Below are positions 1 through 12,412 of a DNA stretch of 64,000 bases, one piece after another. The position numbers and the translations under genes were made by a program. The DNA is from Styela clava. Taxonomy: Eukaryota; Chordata; Ascidiacea; Stolidobranchia; Styelidae. The stretch covers positions 9,796,001 to 9,860,000 of the forward strand of contig NC_135262.1 of the NCBI RefSeq assembly GCF_964204865.1. Direction: 5' to 3'. The notes under the pieces are model-generated. The model saw only the letters and a list, made by a program, of their open reading frames with translations. It was not told the DNA's origin and searched no databases. Position 1 is the stretch's first letter, and every line of letters starts with the position of its first letter.

Positions 1-3000
1 TAACCATTGATCGGCACCACTTTTTTTTCAAGTACACGAGAAAGTCCTGCCAGAGATCGTCCCATGACTCTCAATATAAAACCCCAAGCTAATCCAACAG
101 TGTTGCTTTACGTCAGGACAAGAGTAAAGAGTTGTGTCGTAGGAATTCTTCATCTATGCTGTTGCACTTAGTGGATCTGTCCTATTCTATAGCAAGAAGA
201 ATGATGACTATTCTATGTCTTTAGGCACGTTTCACACGAATGCATTAATGTAACGTTCCATCTAACTCGGGCATAAATTGCAAAATGTTCGGCTGAATGA
301 TCATGAATAAATATAAGAAACAATGTAGAATCCAAAATGAGACCCTAAAAAACTCCAGAAAAAAATTGGGTATGTCTGGCCACTGGCTTTTGCAAAAGAA
401 TGTTACTTTTTGAGAATGCATCCCGCCTTAACAGTGAGAAGATATTTTTCGTTTCGCTATACCGCCGTAGCACATTCCCAAGAACACCATGTTGCAGAAT
501 ACGATTTCAGCTGGCGCCGTCGATGAGGAATGAACTCGTTAATCTCAATATTACAAATTCGCACATTTTCCCCGTGGAATGGGACTTGCGGCCATTTGAC
601 TTGTTCACTGAAGATACGAGAAGAAATAAGAACCACCAACTTCAATGCAGAGAGTAATATACACACCTTGGACGATAGTTAGGAGTCGCTACTACTTATA
701 ATTTTATGTGGTCATCTCAAACTTTGTAATCTGCTAGCTCAACGGCAAAAACCCATATATATCTCTCCCTATTTTATGCTTTAATTCAATTCATGAAAAC
801 ACCTTCTATGAAGTGTTAAAACCCTTTATTCCGTTACACCTGTCTTCCTCCGTTACGCTTGTCGGTCGATCTCCTGAGCAACACGGTGCTCAACTAATTC
901 CCTTCCGTACCGTTGCGCAACTTTCCTGTTCGTATATTTGAGTATAACTCTGTTGTTAATTTACAATCTACATGATTGTTAATGTATCACTGCTGAAAAT
1001 TTCTGATTTTTAAATCTTGTAATTCGCCCTTTCGGTATTTCATGAGAAGTTAGATAACTCCAAAAATAAGACATGAGATGGTATTTACTCCAAAATATCC
1101 GGATGGCCATATCCGGATCTATAAGCATTCGGTAGAGCTTGCGGCTAGATTGAATGTTAGAAAGATTGAATGTTCATTGATATTTCATATTAAAGGACGT
1201 AACTGCGAGTAAGGCCTACTTGACATCATTTTCATCCAGTCACTAATCCCTAAGGGATTTCCCAAACGATATGTCAACATCGGACTAAAATACAATGCTT
1301 TGCAGAAGAAACTATTAATGGCAACACTTAATATACTACCATTGCAGGAAACCTTTGGTGGAATTTGTAATTTTGCAAGGCCATTTAGGTCACTCTTCGG
1401 GTGTTTGATACAGGTTTATACACCAGAGCATTAACCTGTGCTGTGTATTAGAGGTTAGTGGTCTGGTGGTATGCAGGTTAGGGAAGTGTGGAACGTAGAA
1501 CCGCCAAAAGGTGCGCAATTTTTGACGCTGTCACGGCACACAAATAAAGAAGACATAGATTTAAAATTACAAAGTAATTATATAGTCCAGTAATTAAGGA
1601 GAAAAGCGATTTTCCATAGTAATAAGAAGAAAAATAACGACAAGAACAAAATCAACAAAATAACAAAATGATCTATAGATACATTTCGTGTCCAAAAAAC
1701 ATCGTTATCGCGTCCTCAATACAATAAAGCAAGTTTTGATCAAAGAAAAGAGCTGGCTGCAAGATGTCGTTTCGCTATTTCATGTTTTAAAGCTATTCCG
1801 TCAATAAACATGCATACATATATCTGAGTGGCAAAATCTAAAATACGTTTTCGATTGCATCAACCTATTCATCATACTCGTTGATGTATATAATAATGCG
1901 TTCTAGATATTTAAAGCTTTGTGTGTTTAGTCAACACAAATATCGTGGATGGATTCAAGACTTTGATGAGTAATTTGTTTTTCCATTTTTCTATTGATCT
2001 TTAACCCTACATAGCCCAAGTAACTGCTGCATATCACGATTGCATTAGTAATTAAGTGACTGTTGTTTTCATGTCGAAACAACCAACGGGTTATTATTCC
2101 AATGCGATATAGCCTACTTATATATTCAACATGTATTAAAAGTATTTCGTCGGACTACAATTGCCTGTGCATGTACTTCACGGGTAAAGGTATACATATT
2201 TTAAAAATGAGACAACAATAAAAGTTCAATTATTTGGAAATATGGGAAGTTTGGATGTATTACCCGTGTTTCCATATCGTGATCGACAAATGGCATTCAC
2301 CTCCAAATTAGTATTTACTTAAACAACATGCTACAGATTATTCATTTTCAGTCTATGAAATAAATTGGTTAACCACAATGTGGAACCGTAGTTCACTAAT
2401 CTGCGATGTCTCCATTTGCTCCATATCGAACCCCTTGAGACCCCTTGATAATTGTGTGTGGAGTCGCTTTAAGTTGTAGCAAAAATAAATTTGCTGAAGC
2501 CGCCTGTGATAAAAGTAGTACATTGATGGATAAATAAACAAACATGACACAATCTAGCTGTCACTCAAGTTGCATTTTGCAATCGATGCAAGGAAAATCT
2601 CATCAATCGATTGTATCTTGAAATATGAGCACACCCTGGCCGGTACGAACAGCGTAATGTTTTAGCTTCACTGTGTTGTTTATTGCGATACATCTTTTGA
2701 AGTAATTATTCAGATTAATCGCTACAAAGTGTATCAAAACAGATTGTTTTTCACTTGAGATCAATTTGGACGAGAGGTAACAGCTTTTAACAGGGTAAGA
2801 TTCTCTGCTGTCAAACGGGTTAGTCTGTACGCATGTGTGTGTGGATTTAATGGGGCGAAGAGGTATATTCAAACGTAAATTTACATGATAAATTGTTTAT
2901 CAGTTGGTATTTTAACAGCCCGATATAATAAATTGCTTGTCCAACTCGGTTGAGATTAATAATACAATTAGCAGAATTTCATATTCTCATTTGCAACTGA

Positions 3001-3002
3001 TA
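1..3002. other. Intergenic, no gene recognised
   Basis: This AT-rich stretch has only short reading frames with no recognisable motif, no splice-linked coding pattern and no clear repeat boundary. A small palindromic patch (atccggat repeated around 1098-1117) is the only local structure I noticed. The promoter and 5' leader of the lipocalin gene must lie at its right end, but I see no convincing TATA box. Confidence 0.5.
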
Positions 3003-5233
3003 ATGTCAACATTCGGGGTGAAATGCTTTGTCTTATTGGCACTTTATCATAGTTCGGTAATATCGGGTGAAAAATGTTTTCTACCACATGGTCAGCCAAA
3101 CTTGGACTTCAAAAAGGTAAGTATATCTGATCCGTACAAAATTACAGAAAAATATATAATACTTATATCATATATATCGCGGTAGTTGTATCAGTACTAG
3201 TTACCGTGTTGAGCAATTGGAGCAATTCTTTATTCTTTACCGTAATAACAATTAGGATATGTTGGATTTTGACTTGAGAATATCTTAATATGATGGATCT
3301 GTCACATTCTGGTTTAGTGATAAAGTTACCAACATGTTTGAAATTATTACCCTGCATTAATTTTGATCATTAAGTTACCTCATCATGTTTTTTTTAAATC
3401 TTGTATATATACGAATACTTTAGAATAAGAAAGATATTTTGAATATATTTATTGTTGTAGATATCAGAAACATCTTGGTTCGTCGGTCTCCAGACACATG
3501 ACGCGTTGGCTACCAAAGTTCAGTGCGTCAAACTTGATAACTTTACAACAACAATCACTGGATTCAAGTTCATTGCCGAAGAATATGGCGACGGGTGATA
3601 ATCCAATTTTTAGACACGTCATACACCATCCTTTGAATAGTACAGATAAATCTAGACTTATCGATATTGATTTTGCTAGGAATTGATGTGATTAAATGTG
3701 TTGTGACAATTATTACATTGTTAAGATTGACATTTAGCTATAAGACGATTGATTTATACTAAACAAAAACTAGCCATAAAGAACATTATTTGTCTGACCG
3801 AACCAATTTACAGTGGTAATCTTTGATATATATTATTCTTTCTTTACATTTATTCAATGTATACGCAATGTATGACCTCGATATTTTGTTTTTAAAATAC
3901 CTTCTATTCCGTCACGGTTGCAAATTTTTGATCTTCTAATTTTTTAATAGGCCCGTGGATGTGAAATATTCGGTGAATTTTGTTCGTCGTGGAGCGAATG
4001 GACTATACAGTTTTGATAAACAAAAAGACGGTGAGTATTTATAAAAATCATACACAAAGTCAGTTTAATTAGTTATTTATGTATTTTTGTTTTCAGAAAT
4101 TTCGTTGATATCTTCTCATCGGCTCATATTTCAAAACGATTACACAAAAAAAGTTCACGACACAGGTGAGTTTTGTTCGGTATAAATAATAAATATATCG
4201 CTAACCACGGTGGTACAGTTTTTTTTTTTAAATCTCAATCATGATTGCCCAATAGGAGCTTGTGTAACGACTCCGTTTTAAGGATGTAAGAGCAAAAGCG
4301 TCAAAAACCAGAGAGCCTCTTATGAAGTGCAAGACAAGGAATCATGCATTTTGTACACCATAAATTTATATATTGTCCTACCAGTTCATATTACTATTTA
4401 TCTGACGGTCAATTTTATCATAGATAATGATGAACTTACCGGGAACGGTGTTGTATTCTGGACTGATTACAAGAATTACTTTGCACTGATTGAATGCCGT
4501 AATAACGGTAAGGTTATTCGAAAAAATAATTCATATATAAATTAGCAAAAGTAATTTTTCCAGAAATTGCAGATTGTATTTCTGAATCCTGAAACGACAC
4601 ATTCATAAATGCAGCGCTACCGACTATCATCGGAGTTCTTTCAAATATTTTCCACTGCCTAAGTATCTTCGCTAACTGTAGTCAGCGGGGAATACCCTAG
4701 TTAGCCATGTGGTGGTTTGCGTGGATTTCAATATATTCTCCAGTGGGCGATGTTGCTTTCGACAACGACAGTTTCCCAAAAATGAATTTTCGGTTCTTTA
4801 AATCTTACTTAGATGTTAGAACTTGACTGCCTGATATCGAGCTTTAGTTTCCTGCAAATTCCCTTCCCTAGTAAAATTGTGCGTTCATATTTACCCTGTC
4901 ATTTTGTATGGTATCGTCTTTATACTGATTGGAAAAAATAAAATTCACTGTGATCATGGTTACAATTTCAATAGTCCCAATAAACCTAATCGTTCTATTT
5001 TCACAAGCTTCGACACTTTTTTCTTTCATTAACTGAATTGAAAGTCTAATTATAACTTTAATCTTCCAGGTGGATGGATCATATGGGTTTATTTTCCAAG
5101 TATAACACCGTCTGTGACAAACCTTGTTGCCTTGTACAATAAATTACACGAAATTGGAGTGTCAACCACCTTTCACATTTCTCGTTGTTCGAAACATGTT
5201 GATTTAATAGATTTAGAAAACCATATATTTTAA
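3003..5233 (+). CDS. Secreted lipocalin-like protein, six exons
   Basis: Model: join(3003..3116, 3461..3594, 3951..4030, 4097..4165, 4424..4507, 5070..5233), 214 residues, with phases consistent at every junction and GT/AG borders throughout. Residues 1-22 form a signal peptide. Lipocalin landmarks appear in order: a GxW-like strand-A segment (ETSWFVGL, about residue 41), the second family signature VVFWTDYKNYFALIEC (compare the usual 'vLsTDYdnYalvysC'), and a third block with IIWVYFPS followed by a helix and SRC near the C-terminus. Four cysteines after the signal peptide (in EKC, VQC, IEC, SRC) fit the two usual lipocalin disulfides. Length and a six-exon layout are typical of apolipoprotein D or retinol-binding type lipocalins, which bind small hydrophobic ligands in a beta-barrel. 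The ligand cannot be told from sequence. An upstream in-frame extension lacks an ATG, so ATG 3003 is the start. Confidence 0.78.
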
Positions 5234-5807
5234 CTCATTTATTTATAAAAAAAAAAAAAGTGCGGCATCAAATTTTTGATGACTACATAAATCGTGTTAA
5301 AAAATAATCGCATTTATTCGGATCGAATGAATTGTAGTAACAAAAATGTAAATATATATCTGAAGAATATAGTTTTAAAATTATATTCACATTTTAAGTA
5401 ATGAATAAAAAAAAAATCTGACGAAGTGCATTTGCCCATATCGCTTAATGCTGAATTTCCCACTAATAATTAAATCTTATTCGGGATTTCAAATTAACGT
5501 TAGTTTATCGAAAATGATAAAATGTTTATTTTCTTTCAATTTGAATCGTATTTATAAATTTTGCTGTTCATTAAAAAACCTACTATTATTCGAAGTCGAC
5601 TTATTACTTGGAGAAGCAAAAATTTAATCCATGTCTCGGTGGTGCAGTTATTCGAGTCGAATTTGGAAACGAGCTTTAGGAATTTTCTGCGGACCAGACC
5701 GGAGCTAAAATAAATTAAGCCTAAACTATCTTTAGTGTCTTGCTCAGAATTAACCATTTTACTTCAAGATCTTTACTGCATCAAATTCGCTATATGATTG
5801 ACTAGAT
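5234..5807. other. Lipocalin 3' flank
   Basis: No gene is visible. AATAAA-like signals and A-runs at about 5247-5260 and 5403-5417 could serve as the lipocalin polyadenylation region. The stretch ends at the target duplication of the adjacent hAT element. Confidence 0.4.
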
Positions 5808-6706
5808 CAGGGGGGGGGGCAACCTTTTTTGGCTCGCGTGCTAAAATCGACTAATTTTAACGATAAAATTCTCCCACGTGCCGACCAAACATAAAAACAA
5901 TGCTTTGCTACTTTCAAAGCAAAAGTACTCAATATTAAACCTCCTAAACATGTACAGACAGATCAGTATTCGGGAAAATGTCAGTCCGACGAATAGATTT
6001 GATTACTTTTTTAGTTCTATATCAGTTAGACCTTTGCTGCAGAATTACCGTGACGCTGATAGAGATTTTACATTGGGTTTACATTTTGTAACTTTAAAAG
6101 AAATACACGAACTACTGGTTGTTAATTGAGAAAAAAGATTTACAAGCATATTGTGTAGATAAAAACATGGAGAGTTACACAGTTGCAAAGCTTTTAAGAC
6201 ACGACAAATTTACGAGAATGGCATCCCAATCACGCACTAGTTCGTTTTCTGCAATTCTCTCTTGTATCTCCTTCCCTAATCGCTAAGATTTCTTTCGAAA
6301 TCAATTTATAACAGTAAGTTAGCGAGTAACTATAACCAACATGAGCTTAACAGCTTAAACAAGCAGGAATGAAGAAAAATGGTGGCACAGCCGGCTCATA
6401 TAAGAATGTAGCCAAATGAATGCTGCGATCTTCTCGACAAAATTTCTCGAGAGCTCACTCATTTTTACGTCATAATAGGCCTATAGTTCTTTGTAGCCGT
6501 ATGTCATGAAAGTACAAAAAGAGTTTAAATAAATAACGAACTGTTAAACGATAATGAATAAGCCAATATCTCGTACCATCAGATAATATAGAGTCTTGAA
6601 ACTTTTTATCTGAAGGAGAATGATCTCGTCTTCGAGGCCTCGCTCGCTTGCCAAGTTTTGCTCGTGTGTCAAGTTTGGCACGCGTGCCAGGGGTTGCCCA
6701 CCACTA
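5808..6706. mobile_element. hAT-type element, non-autonomous, with perfect 8-bp TSD
   Basis: The ends are inverted repeats: the left end starts CAG, a G-run, then GCAACC; the right end, read inward, is TAGTGGTGGGCAACC. GACTAGAT flanks the element on both sides (5800-5807 and 6707-6714), a perfect 8-bp target-site duplication as expected for hAT elements, and it fits the nnnTAnnn pattern known for the Buster subfamily. The 0.9-kb interior has subterminal repeats of the form ctcgcgtgc/gcacgcgtgcc. An 83-codon frame at 5878-6129 is not recognisable as transposase. The element sits 3' of the lipocalin and 132 bp from the stop codon of the first SERHL-like gene. Confidence 0.85.
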
Positions 6707-6838
6707 GACTAGATGAATGACAAATTCAGAAAAGCAACAAAACATTTTCACAAGACTCTAGTAATAAAATTACATTTCATAAAGCTATCGTGATTGTTAA
6801 AAGGTGGATTTTCGTTTTTTACGCTTTTCCATTTTGAA

Positions 6839-9800
6839 TCACAATTTACTGAGGATATCAGAATGAACTGGGTGCTCCTGAAAGAACGTTGTGATTTCCT
6901 CCGCCGTTTCACTTGGCGTGCATAGGTGCAAATGATGACGTCCTTCGAGGTTTACCATCTTAAACTGTAAATTTTAAAATATTTTTATCTCAGGCTGTGT
7001 TACAGGCATGCTGTTCTTAATTGCTTCGATGTCAAGAAAAATGCGCTGACTGAGCCACTTGACATTCAATCAATTAATGGAATATTTCTTTACAGGCTTG
7101 AAATAAAAACTAAAAAACTAAAAACTATTTATGCACTGCTCAGTTCACCGCACAAATTGATAGTTACATAAATATTCTTTCTTGCAAACCCTGAGCATTT
7201 ATATGATTCTCAGAAGAAAATTTTGGACGACAAGCATTGGTTGCAAACACTTGCAGTGGTTTTTATGCTCCGAATGTGATTAGTCGCCTTGTCGGCGTGT
7301 CACTCATACACATTAGATATGAATATTACTATAAAATTCATCACAAATCATTAACAGACTCCAAACAGACGTATTGATTATCGTACCGATTTGAAGAATT
7401 TTTCAAATATGTCCAGAGATCTACTGAATTCTTTTGCGAGCATGTTTTTTACTCCAGCAATCACCCCATTATCAGCCCTGTAAAATTGTGCAGTTCTAAT
7501 TTGACAAATAATTTTGAAATAAAATGAATGCTTATAACAAACAATGAAAACAACAAAAAATAAAAAAAACTTTAATTATCTTATATAGTTCCAGTTTTGT
7601 TGGTCTTCATAGGATGCTTCTAAACTGAGGAAAGTTTTCATACCAAAATGGACAAAGAATTTTGAAATGTTCTTTGGGGAAAATCAGTCATGAATAAGGC
7701 GATTATTAAACTAGGCGTAAAAAAGGTTCATGCTTCAGGGATGAACAAAATATTCTACTTACTCAATGAAAAGAACATCAGCTCTGACGTTTTCAACCAA
7801 CTTTAATGATGTTTTCAAAGTTCGTTCGATTGGTAACATGGTATAATTTCTTACATCTCTTGTGAATATTCGCTTTCCTGGAAATTGTATACTTAATTGT
7901 TTAAATTTACAACAATAACATTATAAGAATATATAAATCTAAAATCCTTATACCATTTTCCAGTTCTTTCGTAGATCTTTCTAGTAAGATTTTGCCCGAT
8001 TCATCATACAGATGACTGCTGGCACCTAGTAATCTGAACGAACATTATTAGGTTATTATAAACGTTAAATACCAACTAAGAGATGTTTCATATACTAACA
8101 TTTTGGCAAAAAAATGTGGGACTTTGTACACGTTTGAACGCTATGTCTTGTTTTAATAAAGTCATGAACGCAAAGACGAATTATATTCATTCAAGCGCAT
8201 GGGAAAATTGAAGTATACGTATATGAAATCAATCCCCAAAAAATTATCCAACAACTTTGGGGCTGCATATCAGCGATCAATCTTGGCCCCCTGTCTAAAT
8301 TGATATAAACTAGGTATGCCACAATGTAAATATAATTTTTTCCAGACATAAAAGCTTCTTGGAGATTAATTAAAGTGGATCCTTGCCTATTTCGGAAGCG
8401 GATAAATATATTTCTTACGGAACTAATATTTTGCGATAAATGACCGAGATTAATATGAATTATTTGAGAAAATGTACAAAATAAAATATGGGGGAACTTT
8501 GTTTACTAAAAAGGAACAACGAAATATGTGTCTTTACAAATATGCAGTATTACAATGATCTTATATTCACCTAAGCGAATCTCACTATCTTATGAATAGG
8601 AACGTGATCTCAAGAAAACAGATAAAGAAAATAAATTTAACAAGTTCAATTTTATTGTTTACTTTGCTTTAGCTTCCTCGTAAGTGTATTGTTTTTCTTC
8701 GCGTGGTTCAGCATCATCGAGTTGCATGTTGTCCGTTATCCAACGCCGTAAACTATCGGCCAAGGTATCCTACATTTTTAAACAGAGATCAGGAAGAGCA
8801 GAAAAGAAACAATATCGAGTTGCTCATCACCTTATTCATGGTATTACATGAGAATATTTTGGATAGATTTTATATAAACATTGAATTATTATAATATATA
8901 TTTATATCGTGAATCCTATTTTTCGTAGTCCTAACAAAATTTTGTCTCTATAAAAATCATTGTCTAAATTAATCGTTTGCATTGTGCATGAACAGTTAAA
9001 ATAGAACATAGTTAAAACAGCAACCTACACTTTTTATTTTTAGCAATAATTTGAAAAAAAAAAGATTGGGTTATTAAATGTGCTTACTTCAAGTATTGTA
9101 AAGACTCCAAAGGTATCGATAACAACAACTCTTTTTACGATATCAGGATATATTGCAGAAAACTAAAAACAAAATTTTATTTCCGCTTGTCGAATTACGG
9201 ATTTGTTTTAACAATAGGGATATGTAGGATTTTCAGATTTTTTTTTATAACAGTGTACATCTTGTGTAGCTGATCGAATAATCAAACCCATTCTCTATAG
9301 TCCCATAGCCTAATACGGCGGGGCCATCCATGTCGTGATTGGAACCAATTCTTTACTCCTATATAGCTATAACGTGCATTCAAAAAAGATCTATTGACAT
9401 GATAACTTTATTTATCTCTCAATAGCCCTTACGCAAATAATATATATATTAGCCAAAAATATTCCACCAGTACCGACAGCATTTAACTATTTTAAATTAA
9501 TAGAATATCTTACATGAAGAGCCATGTTTCCGCCTGTAAAAGAAAGGGAGATTTTATTATTAAAATCTTTGGGGAATACACAGAAAAAAGGGTATTTTTG
9601 AAATGAAAAGCGGCCCATGACAGTCTGATCTCATTCGGGATTTGGCATACTGAATTGGTCCATATTCATGAACTTGATATACAATGGGAAAGAGTTCTCT
9701 CCTAAGTCATTATTTTTCCCGAGATACCAACCTGCGACTCGCGCAGGGTAATTATTTAAATAAATATGCAATTAAAGGGATCTGGATGGCACTATTTAAA

Positions 9801-12412
9801 AGTAAGATTTGAATCAGTGGATGCTATGCGGATGTGACTTCGTTTCTCGGGGCGGAAGTGGCTGAACTGAACTTAACACATCACCTGATTAAAAGTATCT
9901 AGTCCAGTGTTTCCCAACCTTTTTGGCCGCGGACTATTTTCACACCAGGGAAAATATTTGCGGACTCAACGTGCGTTAACTGTAAAACCGAACTCTGTGT
10001 GAAGGAGCAATAAGCAATTTCTATCGAGTCTATGTTTTTTTTTTGCTTTGAAACAAATCCTCCGAAATGTTGTTACTGCGTATCCATTGAAATCTGATAG
10101 AACTCACCTAATGGTATTTCATATTCAAATTAATATATCCGCTCGGAAAATTTTGAATTGTTACATTTTTGTTATTTGTATTGGTGATTCGAATTTTACC
10201 AAATGGCCCACTGAAAAGATATGAAATTCATGCGATATTGGCGCACAATAAGATCATTTAAAAATGTAGCAATGATGTTACAGGAAACAAATATATAAAA
10301 AACCCAAATATAACACTTAATTTTAACGGAAGCGAAAAGTACGTGTAAACTCGTGTTTTTGTCAGAAATCTGCGAGTCCGTTGTGCAATCCAATCGTTTG
10401 ATTCAGCGCGATTGACGTGATGTGTCCAATTCACATGTTACCAGGTATTCTAATAGTTTGCTGTTCGAATATTTTGCCCAGCCCTCAGTAATCGGTAATT
10501 ATTGACTCGATTAATAATATGTGAATAAACTTGCCTTTTATGTTTTATGTAAATACTAACGTAAATCGTAACTTGGCTGGTACTTTAAGTCTGGTAAAAA
10601 CGTTTTCGCCCCGCAATGAACTTCGCGATACTGAAAAGGTTAGTGACCTACATTAAATATACTACTACATAACTTTCCAATTTGGTCGTTGCGGATTCAT
10701 ACGAACGCTCTGCGGACTCATTTGAGACCGCGGACTCGGGTTGGGAAACACTGCTCTAGTCAGTAATCAGCGTGGAACGAAATTAGCATTTAAATTGAGT
10801 GCATTCTCATCATTCACTAGTCGCAAGAGAGTCACTCATCTCGTAAATTTAATTGAAATCAAATGAATTTTTTAATAACTAAATTACCACTATAATTACT
10901 AAAATTAAAATGAACACAAATTTATTAAAAGCTCACCCATGCTATGTCCTATCATCGATACCTCTTCGATATTGAAGTCTGCAACCAACAAAATTATTTA
11001 TTCATTACCATGATATTCAGATTATTCAGATTTCAGATTGGTTTTGAACAAATTTATCTCGATATATATCATCATTTAGCATGACCTGTATACCAATAAA
11101 AGATTGTTGAAAGGTTGAGTGAGTAAAGTGGTATTCAGCGAGGATAAAATTAGCTTCTTGTACTAACGCAGAAACAACGAAGAATATTGAACTATTGAAA
11201 TACCAAAGGATTTAATCACTTACAATTTAAAAGTCGTTTTATAGCAATGCATATGACAAGCTCTGTGTAATACATTCCTTTCGACAAGTGGGATGACAAA
11301 CCATGTCCGGGAAAATCCATAGTGATGTAATAATAACCTGCAACATTAAAATGAATTACACTCCACACTTTTTCCACCTCCATATTGGATGAAAACTCGT
11401 AGAATTTTCAGAGTCTATATCCTGTCAAGGCAGCGTATGACCATCAGCTCAAAGTTTGAATTATTAACGTATTGTAGTTCGTGATATACGGATTGAAAAC
11501 ATTGCACTCGTGTACGCAGAAAAATTGATATTGCAGCAATGTTGTTTAGATCATGAACCTAACACGAAATACTTACTTTTAGGCAACAATGGAATAAGTT
11601 TATCAAAAGTATTGCAATTATCCAACCATCCGTGTAAACAAATAATCGGTGGATTCTTTTTATCTCCCCATGTTTTTCCTGCCACTAGTCCCCATGAAAC
11701 AGGGAACGTGAATTCTTTCGTTAAACCTAGGAAAATAAATTTAAAAAAGAAATGTAATAAAATACCGCTCGTCTTCAGCAAAAATGGTAAGGAAATAGTC
11801 TGGACTAGAGAAGTTACAGTACGAGTTTCCATGGTCTTCATTTAGAATTTTAAAAAGACAAAATTTCGTTTTGTCCTTTCAGTTCAGCATGCATGAAACC
11901 ATGAAACTTTTTTAAATTGAATTTATGCTGGATGTGTCCCAACGGAGTAACTAAGTTGCTGCACCACGATGTGATTTATACGGAAGTACCCAATCTCCGC
12001 ATTTGTTGTGCACTAAGTGGTATGGCTCGATAAATTTCTAATTGCTGATCTATATTTAGTAGATTGTGATTATTTCGCCCGGAAATGATTTATTATGCAC
12101 ACTCGTCACTTGTCTATTTCCAATACAGTATTGTGACATAACAATATGAAAGTCACGGTTATGATTCAGTCGATTGCACAAACTTTGATTTGAACTAACT
12201 CATACAATTACAACAACTGAGTTAAATTATTTTGAATAATCTCGCTGACTTCACTTGAACAAAGTGACTTACTACGAAATACTTTTGTTTGACTGTTTCA
12301 AGTGAAAAATTTTGACTGTATTTACATTTTGGGAAAGATTATTGAGATCAAGTAATATACTGTACAAACCTCGTTCACTTGTCCCGACGTACTTTGTGCT
12401 GTTCGATGTCAT
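6839..12412 (-). CDS. SERHL: Serine hydrolase-like protein (SERHL/SERHL2 family), copy A, 11 exons
   Basis: Model: complement(join(6839..6964, 7387..7477, 7763..7877, 7954..8033, 8663..8769, 9088..9162, 9514..9533, 10937..10978, 11224..11337, 11577..11726, 12370..12412)), 320 residues. It is an alpha/beta-hydrolase: PPIICLHGWLDN (oxyanion-loop region), DFPGHGLSSH, the nucleophile elbow GHSMGG split across two exons, and the histidine motif GRHHLHL near the C-terminus. These match vertebrate SERHL2 in order and overall length. The catalytic acid is uncertain; the segment after strand 7 reads FIEADNG. A 20-nt micro-exon (9514-9533) is shared with copy B. Seven exon lengths are identical to copy B (150, 114, 42, 20, 75, 107, 80), plus exon 9 (115), so the two arose by tandem duplication. 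The first donor (GTTTGT) is weak. A hAT element lies in intron 4. Substrate is unknown for the family. Confidence 0.88.
9905..10753. mobile_element. hAT-type element in intron 4 of SERHL-like copy A
   Basis: Both ends carry the 15-bp inverted repeat CAGTGTTTCCCAACC. Flanking octamers are atctagtc (9897-9904) and ctctagtc (10754-10761), a 7/8 match with the nnnTAnnn Buster-type pattern. The subterminal sequence ccgcggact is repeated inward from both ends. No transposase frame is recognisable in the 849-bp interior. At about 10463-10490 the interior holds ttcgaatattttgcccagccct, which resembles the right end of the element at 31499-33001, so a fragment of that family may be nested here. Confidence 0.85.

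Noticed and set aside
400-657. 85-codon frame at the left edge
   Set aside because: No family motif, a competing frame of similar length on the other strand, and no splice context.
5878-6129. 83-codon frame inside the hAT element at 5808-6706
   Set aside because: It could be a transposase remnant, but I see none of the hAT blocks, so I did not call it.
11510-11845. 111-codon plus-strand frame
   Set aside because: It is antisense to exon 2 of SERHL-like copy A, where the hydrolase motifs and splice sites are on the minus strand.
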